A stretch of 64,000 bases of DNA from Flavobacterium sp. Its GTDB lineage: Bacteria > Bacteroidota > Bacteroidia > Flavobacteriales > Flavobacteriaceae. A program made the position numbers and the translations under genes. The stretch lies in contig JAEUTY010000010.1 of the NCBI GenBank assembly GCA_016787805.1, positions 53,899 to 117,898 of the forward strand. The letters run 5' to 3'. Below the pieces are notes generated by a model. It saw only the letters and a list, made by a program, of their open reading frames with translations, searched no databases and was not told the DNA's origin. Position 1 is the stretch's first letter. Every line of letters starts with the position of its first letter. Shown here piece by piece: positions 1 through 6,942 of this stretch.

Positions 1-537
1 ATTTTGCAAACGGATGAAAAAGGGCAGGAGTTTCCTGTCATAAATCCAGATGCGAATGGCAATGCTTGGTTTGTAAAACGAATTCAATTTGTTCATAATG
101 CCGATGCCGAAATGAAAGCATTGAATAAATTCAACTCTAAAGAAGTCGCTATTGTAAATAAAGAATTCACACGTTTGGCGCAAACCAATACCATTCAGTT
201 GGATTCATTGGCTAAAATTTTGGTGGTACAATACAAACCTAATTACATTAAATACAGATCATCAAATGCAAATCCAGGTGTAGCTGTTTTTTCTGAAATG
301 TATTACAAAGACGGTTGGAACGCATATATTGACGGTAAAATTGCTGAATATTTCAAAGCTGATTATACTTTAAGAGCAATGAAAATACCAGCAGGAAATC
401 ACACGATTGAATTCAAATTTGAACCTCAAGTAGTTAAAATGGGAAGCACAATTGCTTTGATCAGTTCGCTATTGATGCTACTATTAATTGGAGGTGGAAT
501 TTATTTTGAAAGAAAAAGAACTAAAACAGAAGCTTAA
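1..537 (+). CDS. YfhO-like membrane protein, C-terminal part (5' truncated by window)
   Basis: The reading frame is open from the first base, so this is the tail of a longer gene. About 178 codons are visible. They form a hydrophilic, beta-rich exported segment with motifs such as VAVFSEMYYKDGWNAYIDGK, followed by one hydrophobic helix (STIALISSLLMLLLIGGGIYF) and a short basic cytoplasmic tail. This layout matches the end of the YfhO family, large multi-pass proteins of the cell envelope. In other bacteria YfhO is linked to glycosylation of cell-wall polymers, and its role in Flavobacteria is unknown to me. The glycosyltransferase and flippase genes that follow fit a surface-polysaccharide setting. 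The family call rests on recognition of the C-terminus only. Confidence 0.7.
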   Translation: MLQTDEKGQEFPVINPDANGNAWFVKRIQFVHNADAEMKALNKFNSKEVAIVNKEFTRLAQTNTIQLDSLAKILVVQYKPNYIKYRSSNANPGVAVFSEMYYKDGWNAYIDGKIAEYFKADYTLRAMKIPAGNHTIEFKFEPQVVKMGSTIALISSLLMLLLIGGGIYFERKRTKTEA

Positions 538-570
538 ATTTTGTAAATTTGATTGTTATTTTTAGTCCAT

Positions 571-729
571 ATGAAGTCAAAAAAGTTAAATAATGCTCAT
601 CCTTCTAGAATGGAAGCACGATATATAGATGAAATTAGAAAAATGTCGCCACAGCAACGTTTTGAAAAATTGATGGCTATTATCGAAATTTCGTATCTTT
701 TAAAGACAGCAAAAAAAAATAGCAAATAA
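571..729 (+). CDS. Small conserved-looking protein (52 aa), partner of the nucleotidyltransferase
   Basis: An ATG-started ORF of 52 codons, MKSKKLNNAHPSRMEARY to TAKKNSK, ends 5 bases before the ATG of the nucleotidyltransferase-like gene. It is basic, rich in Lys and Arg, predicted helical (IRKMSPQQRFEKLMAIIEIS), and has no signal peptide or membrane helix. The tight spacing suggests co-transcription and a functional pair, similar in layout to small partner plus nucleotidyltransferase modules. I do not recognise a named family. Codon use looks coding and not random, but the ORF is short, so it could be spurious. Confidence 0.6.
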   Translation: MKSKKLNNAHPSRMEARYIDEIRKMSPQQRFEKLMAIIEISYLLKTAKKNSK

Positions 730-734
730 TTTAA

Positions 735-1196
735 ATGAACAGTCAAATAATTGAAATTTGGAAGTACTTTTCCTTGAATAAAGTGAACTATTTGACTATT
801 GGAGGATTTGCTGTCAATATATATGGTTATGGCCGAAATACGGGTGATATAGATATATTTATTGAGGATTCTATTGAAAATAGAGAAAATTTAAGAGTAG
901 CTTTGAAACAATCGGGGATAGGTGATTTTGAAAATATAAGCACCATTCAATTTGTACCGGGCTGGACAGATATTTCGTTAAATTTTAATTTGCGATTGGA
1001 TATAATGACTTCGGTTAAAGGCTTGGAAAATACTACTTTTAAAGAACTTTTAGCAAAAGCATACATCGTTGAAATTAGTGGCACTCCAGTTTATTTTTTG
1101 GATTATGACAATTTAATTAAAGCCAAAAAAGCAGCCAACAGACCTAAAGACTTATTGGATATTGAAGAGTTAGAAAAAATCAATAAAAAAATCTGA
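735..1196 (+). CDS. Nucleotidyltransferase-fold protein (MNT/DUF6036-like)
   Basis: The 153-aa cytoplasmic protein carries the nucleotidyltransferase signature: Gly23-Gly24 in a GGFAVNIYGYGR segment, followed by Asp38-x-Asp40 (GDIDIFI), the metal-binding pair. The C-terminal part (YFLDYDNLIKAKKAANRPKDLLDIEEL) is typical of small stand-alone nucleotidyltransferases whose last helix contains an RPKD-L-D motif. Families of this type act as toxins or antitoxins (AbiEii, MntA) or modify RNA or protein by adding nucleotides. The substrate here cannot be told. The gene follows a 52-aa ORF by 5 bases and precedes a glycosyltransferase gene by 9 bases, so all may share a transcript. Confidence 0.75.
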   Translation: MNSQIIEIWKYFSLNKVNYLTIGGFAVNIYGYGRNTGDIDIFIEDSIENRENLRVALKQSGIGDFENISTIQFVPGWTDISLNFNLRLDIMTSVKGLENTTFKELLAKAYIVEISGTPVYFLDYDNLIKAKKAANRPKDLLDIEELEKINKKI

Positions 1197-1205
1197 TTCA
1201 TAAAT

Positions 1206-2501
1206 TTGAAAACTGAGCAAAAAAAGTTGCTAATCATAACTTACTATTGGCCTCCTGCTGGCGGACCAGGAGTACAACGTTGGTTGAAGTTTGTCAAGTA
1301 TCTGCCCGATTTTAGTATTCAGCCAATAGTATATATTCCTGAAAACCCAACTTATCCGATACTTGATGAAGGTTTGCAAAAAGACGTTTCTGAAAAAGCA
1401 ATCATATTAAAAAACAACATTTTCGAGCCGTACCAATTAGCCTCTTTTTTTTCAAAAAATTCGACACAAAAAATCAGTTCCGGAATTATTCCTGCAGCCA
1501 AAAAACAAACGCTTTTGCAACGTTTTTTACTTTGGATTCGTGGTAATTTGTTCATTCCTGATGCCCGTGTATTTTGGGTTAAACCTTCTGTAAAATTTCT
1601 CAAGAAATACATTAAAGAAAATCAAATAGAAACTATAGTAACTTCAGGTCCGCCACACAGTTTGCATTTGATTGGTTTGCAATTGAAAAAGGAACTCAAG
1701 GTAACTTGGTTAGCTGATTTTCGTGATCCGTGGACTACTATTGGTTACCACAAAGCCCTAAAATTATCGTTGTATGCGGCCAAAAAGCACAAGCAATTAG
1801 AGCATGAAGTGTTGAATTCGGCTGACAAAATTATAGTTACAAGCAAAACAACAAAAGAAGAATTTCAAGCGATAACAAAACGCCCAATTGAAGTGATTAC
1901 GAATGGTTACGATGTGGAAAATGTTACTAAACAAACTCTTGATGAAAAGTTTACTTTAGCGCATATTGGTTCGTTTTTATCGAATAGAAATCCGAAGTTA
2001 TTATGGGAAGTTTTGAGCGAATTGATCCATGAAAACTCTGATTTTGCTCTCCATTTTCAACTGAAATTGATTGGAAAAGTAAGTCAGGAAATCGTAGACT
2101 CGATTGCACATTACAATTTAAATGAATATGTCAATAATTTGGGTTATGTTTCGCATCAAGAAGCATTGGAACACCAACGCAAATCACAAGTATTGTTGCT
2201 AATTGAGATTGATTCGCCCGAAACCAAAAGCATCATTCCTGGAAAAGTTTTTGAATATTTAGTTTCCGAGCGACCGATTATAGCTATTGGACCAAAAGAT
2301 TCTGATTTTGCCGAAATTATCACATCAACTAATACAGGCGTTTTCTTTACCTATGAAGAAAAAGAAAAATTGAAGAAAACTATATCAAGTTATTTTGAAT
2401 TGTATTTAGCCAATAAATTAGCTGTTTTTCCTGTAGGTTTGCAACAATATTCTAGAAAAAAGCTAACAGAGCAATTAGTGACGTTATTAAAAAATGAATA
2501 A
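1206..2501 (+). CDS. Glycosyltransferase, GT4-like (GT-B fold)
   Basis: The 431-aa protein starts IITYYWPPAGGPGVQR, the N-terminal Rossmann half seen in Flavobacterial GT4-like glycosyltransferases. It continues with TSGPPHS and LADFRDPWT, and has a C-terminal donor-binding half with HIGSFLSNRNPKLLWEVL and a final PGKVFEYLVSERPIIAIG element in the place of the GT4 E-x7-E region. It probably transfers a sugar from a nucleotide-sugar to a lipid-linked or surface polysaccharide. No ATG is available near the front. The start is a TTG 9 bases after the previous stop, and a second in-frame TTG lies 7 codons later. The 3' end overlaps the next gene by 8 bases, so the two are translationally coupled. 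The acceptor and sugar are unknown. Confidence 0.8.
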   Translation: MKTEQKKLLIITYYWPPAGGPGVQRWLKFVKYLPDFSIQPIVYIPENPTYPILDEGLQKDVSEKAIILKNNIFEPYQLASFFSKNSTQKISSGIIPAAKKQTLLQRFLLWIRGNLFIPDARVFWVKPSVKFLKKYIKENQIETIVTSGPPHSLHLIGLQLKKELKVTWLADFRDPWTTIGYHKALKLSLYAAKKHKQLEHEVLNSADKIIVTSKTTKEEFQAITKRPIEVITNGYDVENVTKQTLDEKFTLAHIGSFLSNRNPKLLWEVLSELIHENSDFALHFQLKLIGKVSQEIVDSIAHYNLNEYVNNLGYVSHQEALEHQRKSQVLLLIEIDSPETKSIIPGKVFEYLVSERPIIAIGPKDSDFAEIITSTNTGVFFTYEEKEKLKKTISSYFELYLANKLAVFPVGLQQYSRKKLTEQLVTLLKNE

Positions 2502-3096
2502 ATTTATATTTTTAGTAGTCTTTTTTTTAATTGATTTTGCTTTTGCGCAAGATGCAGACGCGGTTTTGTATTTTCAAGATGGAACCAAGTTGGACGGATT
2601 TGGCGGATTAAAAGGAAATACTATTTTGTTTCGTTTATCGCAAAATGACAAGGCCGACGAATGGAAATATGAAGACGGAGTGCTAGGAATCACTTTTATT
2701 GGTTTTGATGTAAAAGTTGAATTGCAATATGTTAGAATTATGACTGGTTTGAAACCAGAGTTGTTAGAGCTAGTGACCAGAGGAAATGTTAATTTATACC
2801 GTAGAGCTTCTTTATTGCCTCAAAACAACATTGAAATGCATAATGGCAACATTCAAATAAGTAATAATAAAAATGAGTTTTTTACTAATCCATTTTTTGC
2901 TGATAAAGAAAGCTATTTTGTAAAGCGCGATTTTGAGGATTTACCAACCGAAATTAAACCCGTTTTTTTCAAAAAAATTCTAAAAAAATATTTCAGCGAT
3001 TGTGCCATTTTAGTGGAAAAAATTAACAACAATGAATTTAATATGGAAACGTTGGATAAACTCGTCGAATACTATGATGATATTTGTTCCGACTAA
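2494..3096 (+). CDS. Exported protein of unknown function (200 aa)
   Basis: The protein begins with a clear signal peptide (MNKFIFLVVFFLIDFAFAQ, cut near AFA-Q), so it should act in the periplasm or outside. The mature part starts with a beta-rich segment (AVLYFQDGTKLDGFGGLKGN) and ends with a charged, helical acidic tail. No catalytic motif, lipobox or T9SS signal is visible. Its ATG sits inside the end of the glycosyltransferase gene, and the flippase gene follows after 29 bases, so it belongs to the same polysaccharide-related run of genes. I do not recognise the family. Confidence 0.7.
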   Translation: MNKFIFLVVFFLIDFAFAQDADAVLYFQDGTKLDGFGGLKGNTILFRLSQNDKADEWKYEDGVLGITFIGFDVKVELQYVRIMTGLKPELLELVTRGNVNLYRRASLLPQNNIEMHNGNIQISNNKNEFFTNPFFADKESYFVKRDFEDLPTEIKPVFFKKILKKYFSDCAILVEKINNNEFNMETLDKLVEYYDDICSD

Positions 3097-3098
3097 AA

Positions 3099-3122
3099 TT
3101 CTAACTTCTAACTTCTAACTTC
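3099..3122 (+). repeat. Tandem 7-bp repeat TTCTAAC (x3, plus TTC)
   Basis: Three head-to-tail copies of TTCTAAC and a partial fourth fill nearly all of the gap between the exported protein's stop and the flippase ATG. They end 3 bases before that ATG, so a change in copy number would alter the flippase leader. Confidence 0.85.
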
Positions 3123-3125
3123 AAA

Positions 3126-4592
3126 ATGGGCATCGTAATCAACCAATCCATCAAAAATACCATCATTACTTATATTGGTTTTGTGATTGGTGCGGCCAAT
3201 ACGTTGTTTATGTATCCGCATTTTTTGGGCGAAACGTATTACGGACTCACAGGTTATATTTTGTCTTCAGCCAATGTCATTATGCCTTTGATGGCGTTTG
3301 GAGTGCACAATACGTTGGTCAAATTTTTCACTCAATATCCAACTGAAAAAGAGAAAGGGCAATTTTTGTCGTTTGTACTTTTGTTACCGTTTTTGTTTCT
3401 GATTCCGATGTTGCTTTTGGGAACATTAGCCTATGAATATATTGCTGGTTTTTTATCTAGAGAAAACCCAATTATACACGATTTTGTGTGGCAAATTCCA
3501 GTCATTGGATTGTGTATGGGTTATTTTGAAATTTTTTACGCTTGGGTAAAAGTCCATATGCAATCAGTGTTTGGAAGTTTTGTCAAAGAAGTTGTTTTAC
3601 GTGTTTTTATCACCATTTTTCTTTTTGCGGTGTATTTTGGTTGGATGTCGCCATTGGCTTTCATCAACACATTAATGGGCATTTATTTGGCAACAACTTT
3701 GGTGATGTTTTTTTATGCGATGAAAGTTAAAAAAGTGTCGTTTTCGTTTCAATTTCCGAGTAATACTAAGCCAATTTTGACCTATTCGATTTTTATTATT
3801 CTTTCGGGAAGCATCGCCAATATGTTGCTGGATATTGATAAAAATATGATTGGTCAATACATCAAAATTGAGAATATTGCGTATTATTCGGTGGCGATTT
3901 TTATTGCCACAGTGATTTCAGTTCCGAGTAGAGCGATGCACCAAATTACCTACCCAATTACCGCCAAATTGATGACCGAAGGCAAACACGACGAGTTGAA
4001 TGAGTTGTACAAAAAAACATCGATCACATTGCAAATTGTAGGCGGATTGGTTTTTTTAGGCATTTTGCTCAACATCAATCAATTGTATTTGTTGTTGCCT
4101 GAGAATTATAGAGGTGGCGTTTTTGTGGTTTTTACCATTGGTTTTTCGAAGTATTTTGATTTGATATTGGGCAATAATAATGCGATTATTTTTAATTCGA
4201 AATACTACAGAATGGTGTTGTTTTTGGGATTGTTGTTGGCTTTTTTGGCGGTGACGTTGAACATGATTTTTATTCCGAAATATGGCATCAATGGTGCGGC
4301 AATAGCCACGTTGATTTCGATTACGTTTTACAGTATTGCTAAATTATTGTTTGTGGTGATGAAGATGAAATTATTTCCGTTTACAATGAAAACGATTACT
4401 TCTTTAGTGGTTTTTGCGGTGTTCTTTTTCGCGTTTTATTATTGGGATTTTCCGTTTGATCCAATCACTAATATTGTTTTAAAATCGACACTTATTACGG
4501 TTTTGTATGTTGTAGTGAATTATAAGCTTCATATTTCTGAAGATTTTAATACTGTAGTTGACACTGTACTTCAAAAGTTACGGAAACGCTAG
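3126..4592 (+). CDS. Polysaccharide flippase (Wzx/MATE-like, oligosaccharide export)
   Basis: A 488-aa integral membrane protein with about 12-14 hydrophobic helices and no signal peptide. It begins with a helix containing NTIITYIGFVIGAANTLF, followed by the YPHFLGETYYGL loop, which is characteristic of lipopolysaccharide-biosynthesis flippases of the MVF/MATE superfamily in Bacteroidota. Such proteins move lipid-linked sugar units across the inner membrane. A glycosyltransferase gene lies just upstream, supporting a role in assembly of a surface glycan. The TAG stop codon is also the first three bases of a structured intergenic repeat. The substrate cannot be told from sequence. Confidence 0.85.
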   Translation: MGIVINQSIKNTIITYIGFVIGAANTLFMYPHFLGETYYGLTGYILSSANVIMPLMAFGVHNTLVKFFTQYPTEKEKGQFLSFVLLLPFLFLIPMLLLGTLAYEYIAGFLSRENPIIHDFVWQIPVIGLCMGYFEIFYAWVKVHMQSVFGSFVKEVVLRVFITIFLFAVYFGWMSPLAFINTLMGIYLATTLVMFFYAMKVKKVSFSFQFPSNTKPILTYSIFIILSGSIANMLLDIDKNMIGQYIKIENIAYYSVAIFIATVISVPSRAMHQITYPITAKLMTEGKHDELNELYKKTSITLQIVGGLVFLGILLNINQLYLLLPENYRGGVFVVFTIGFSKYFDLILGNNNAIIFNSKYYRMVLFLGLLLAFLAVTLNMIFIPKYGINGAAIATLISITFYSIAKLLFVVMKMKLFPFTMKTITSLVVFAVFFFAFYYWDFPFDPITNIVLKSTLITVLYVVVNYKLHISEDFNTVVDTVLQKLRKR

Positions 4593-4732
4593 CCCAGATC
4601 GCAGAGGAAAGCCCGGAAGGCTAGAATGTAGTTTTTTGTAGGCTGATGGCAGCGACCAACGGAAGCTGACAGCAGACGTACAAAAACACATTGTAGACTG
4701 AGGACTTGCAACGTAGAGCTGGATGAGCTACC
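4590..4732 (+). repeat. Structured intergenic repeat, copy 1
   Basis: The element opens with TAGCCCAGATCG, has a GTTTTTTGTA/TACAAAAAC stem around a central block GCGACCAACGGAAGCTG, and closes with CTTGCAACGTAGAGCTGGAT. Both outer blocks and the central block recur at 33079-33218 on the other strand, and a shorter relative lies at 56444-56522. It resembles a conserved-ended intergenic repeat I recall from Flavobacterium genomes. The first bases coincide with the flippase stop codon. Confidence 0.8.
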
Positions 4733-4740
4733 AAAGAAAA

Positions 4741-4774
4741 AATCCTGCGTCCTCTTCCCAGATTCTGCAGGATT
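4741..4774 (-). terminator. Rho-independent terminator for the 4810-5421 gene
   Basis: An 8-bp stem (GCAGGATT with AATCCTGC) is followed on the minus strand by a T-rich run (TTTTTTCTTT). It lies 35 bases past the end of the minus-strand gene and separates it from the repeat element. Confidence 0.65.
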
Positions 4775-4809
4775 CATCAAACAAACAAACCTAACTAACC
4801 AATCAATCT

Positions 4810-5421
4810 TTATTCTTTTTTGTCTTCTATTTTAGCACGCGTTCCGTCGGCTTTGTAATAGTAGTAATCATCGCTGTTGTAAGTGTACGTGTTATTCACG
4901 TTGTTGTGATAAGCGGTTCCATAGTAAGTTGTAGTGGTAAAACCATTATTTCGGTGTCCTTTTACGCTTCCTACTAAGTCTACGATAGCACCTCTTCGGT
5001 CGTAGATGATGTGTAAACCACCTACTTGGCATAGCGCAAAACGGTTGTAACGCATGTATACTGAACCAATTCGGGTAACTCTATCGTTGTAATCGTAGTT
5101 GATAAACGTGTTTCCCACTCTACGAACGCGCCCAAAACTATCGTGCTCAATTAATACACCGTAATTTATTGGACCTCTTGCTACTGTGCCTCTATTTTGA
5201 ACATCAGCTCCTTTTTTTCCAGCTCCTCTAAAATAAAACTCACCGTGACTATCGTTTGGACGAGTGTTGAAATCAAAGTCGCCATTTGGAAAAACAAAGA
5301 ATTCAATTCCTCTTTCGGTGAACGAGATTGGCTCATCAAAGCTGCATCTGTCATTTCTTTGTGCATTCGCAACGTTTACTACCAGTAAAACACTTGCTAC
5401 TAAAAGGGTAATTTTTTTCAT
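4810..5421 (-). CDS. Exported protein of unknown function (203 aa)
   Basis: The protein has a signal peptide (MKKITLLVASVLLVVNVANAQ). A mature region follows with repeated short beta-type segments around FGRVRRVGNTFINYDYNDRV and YMRYNRFALCQVGG, and then a Tyr/Asn-rich stretch. It ends in the charged sequence ADGTRAKIEDKKE. The segments built on a RVxRVG or RVTRIG core are reminiscent of YD-like repeats. It has no lipobox and no T9SS C-terminal motif, so it is likely periplasmic or outer-membrane associated. It is a single-gene unit with its own terminator. I do not recognise a function. Confidence 0.7.
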   Translation of the reverse strand: MKKITLLVASVLLVVNVANAQRNDRCSFDEPISFTERGIEFFVFPNGDFDFNTRPNDSHGEFYFRGAGKKGADVQNRGTVARGPINYGVLIEHDSFGRVRRVGNTFINYDYNDRVTRIGSVYMRYNRFALCQVGGLHIIYDRRGAIVDLVGSVKGHRNNGFTTTTYYGTAYHNNVNNTYTYNSDDYYYYKADGTRAKIEDKKE

Positions 5422-5611
5422 AATCTTTTCGTTTTATCCGACGATTCGGAGTTGTGCTTACTCTTTCGATTTTCAGCTTTTTCGACCAGAAAAACTTTCT
5501 GATGTTAGGTACATTCCAAGTTGTGTGCCAAAGCAGTTATAATGAGTTGTCAACGATTTGTTAATGATTATTAACTGTTTGAAAACTAGAAATATATGAT
5601 GGTTTTAATGA

Positions 5612-5639
5612 TTGGCAAGTACTCAAAAAATTAAATTTG
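5612..5639 (+). promoter_or_regulatory. Bacteroidota-type promoter for the M28 peptidase
   Basis: TTG, 17 bases, TAAATTTG matches the Flavobacterial consensus (TTG, 17-23 bases, TAnnTTTG) and leaves a leader of about 55 bases. A second match (TTG at 5666, 21 bases, TACTTTTG ending 2 bases before the ATG) would give an almost leaderless mRNA. Confidence 0.5.
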
Positions 5640-5699
5640 TAGTCTGCAAAATTTTATTATTTTTGTTGCCGAAATCCAAATCATAGAACTACTTTTGTT

Positions 5700-6893
5700 A
5701 TGAAATTCGTAAAAAATACTATTTTAATTGCAACTGCTCTCTTGTTTTCGGGAGCAAATTATGGGCAAACCTATATTCAAGCCTATCAAGATGTTGTTGA
5801 TCAATGTTCGCAAACGAATATTACTACCAATTTGACGGAATTTGAAGCCCTTGGTGTAAAACGTCGAGGTACAACCGCTTTACAAAATACACTCAATTGG
5901 CTCAAAGCCGAATATTTGAGTTATGGCTACACAGCATCGCAGATGGTAGAAGATTCTTATACTTATTCAGGTTCTCCTGCTGTATGCAAAAACCTAATTG
6001 TCACTAAAGTCGGAACTTTATATCCAAATACCTACGTAATTGTATGTGGTCATTACGATTCAATTACTGGAACTGGAACCAACGATAATGGAAGTGGAAC
6101 CGTAGCCGTTTTGGAAGTCGCTCGTTTGTTGCGCACAATTCCAACAGAGTATTCTATTAAATTCATCAATTTTAGTGGTGAAGAAGACGGTTTGCGTGGC
6201 AGTCAACATTTTGTGAATACGGTGGTAAATGGAACGACACCCAAAATGGATATTCGCGTGGTTTTTAATATGGATGAAATTGGCGGCGATGCTTCGATGA
6301 TAAATGACACCGTAACTTGTGAAAGAGATACTGGAAGTCCAACTTCAAACAATGCAGCTTCTAATGTGCGTACACAAGAATTAATTACTTGTACCGAATT
6401 GTATACTGATTTGAACACGTTTTTATCGTATGCGTATGCTTCAGATTACATGAGTTTTGAAGATAACAACGAGGTAATTACAGGTTTTTTTGAAACCAAT
6501 GAAACGCCTCATCGTCATACTGCAACAGATCTATTAGTCAATATGGATCCAGTATACAACTACAAAATCGCCAAAGCGGCGATTGCGGCCACAATGCATT
6601 ATGCAACTGCCAATCCAAGTGCGTTAAATACTACAATTTATGAGCAAGAAGCGCAAGTGAGTTTCTTCCCTAATCCTACTAAAGACATTTTATACATTAA
6701 TAAAGGTACGATTGCGGATGCTAATTATACTATTTCAATAGTTGATATCCAAGGGAAAACCGTTTTAAATCAATCGTTTGAAAATACAAGTTTGGTGGAG
6801 CAAATCAATGTAAGCCAATTGCCAAAAGGTATTTATATGGCGATTTTAGAAACCAATTCGCAATCGATTACAAAGAAAATTGTGATTGAATAA
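5700..6893 (+). CDS. Secreted M28 family metallopeptidase with T9SS type A signal
   Basis: The 397-aa protein has a signal peptide ending near ANYGQ, an M28 zinc aminopeptidase domain (about residues 60-305) and a C-terminal T9SS sorting domain. Zinc-site motifs of the family are visible: VCGHYDS (His and Asp), TNDNGSG, FSGEEDGLRGS (Glu-Glu), FNMDEIGGD and ETPHRHTATD (second His). The last 75 residues start VSFFPNPTKDILYI and end LPKGIYMAILETNSQSITKKIVIE, the usual type A pattern (PNP...G.Y...K). It should cleave N-terminal residues from peptides outside the cell or at the surface. It is a single gene with its own promoter. Confidence 0.88.
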   Translation: MKFVKNTILIATALLFSGANYGQTYIQAYQDVVDQCSQTNITTNLTEFEALGVKRRGTTALQNTLNWLKAEYLSYGYTASQMVEDSYTYSGSPAVCKNLIVTKVGTLYPNTYVIVCGHYDSITGTGTNDNGSGTVAVLEVARLLRTIPTEYSIKFINFSGEEDGLRGSQHFVNTVVNGTTPKMDIRVVFNMDEIGGDASMINDTVTCERDTGSPTSNNAASNVRTQELITCTELYTDLNTFLSYAYASDYMSFEDNNEVITGFFETNETPHRHTATDLLVNMDPVYNYKIAKAAIAATMHYATANPSALNTTIYEQEAQVSFFPNPTKDILYINKGTIADANYTISIVDIQGKTVLNQSFENTSLVEQINVSQLPKGIYMAILETNSQSITKKIVIE

Positions 6894-6901
6894 TCTTTTA
6901 A

Positions 6902-6937
6902 TTACACCTGACAGTTTTCAAAACCTGTGAGGTGTAA
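6902..6937. terminator. Palindromic hairpin between convergent genes (repeat-like)
   Basis: A 36-bp imperfect palindrome has arms TTACACCT...AGGTGTAA and AAAACCTGT and a small central loop. It lies between the peptidase stop and the uvrA stop and is placed to end transcription from both sides. The motif ACACCTGACAG is one I recall as a recurring intergenic palindrome in Flavobacteria. Confidence 0.6.
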
Positions 6938-6942
6938 CTTTA

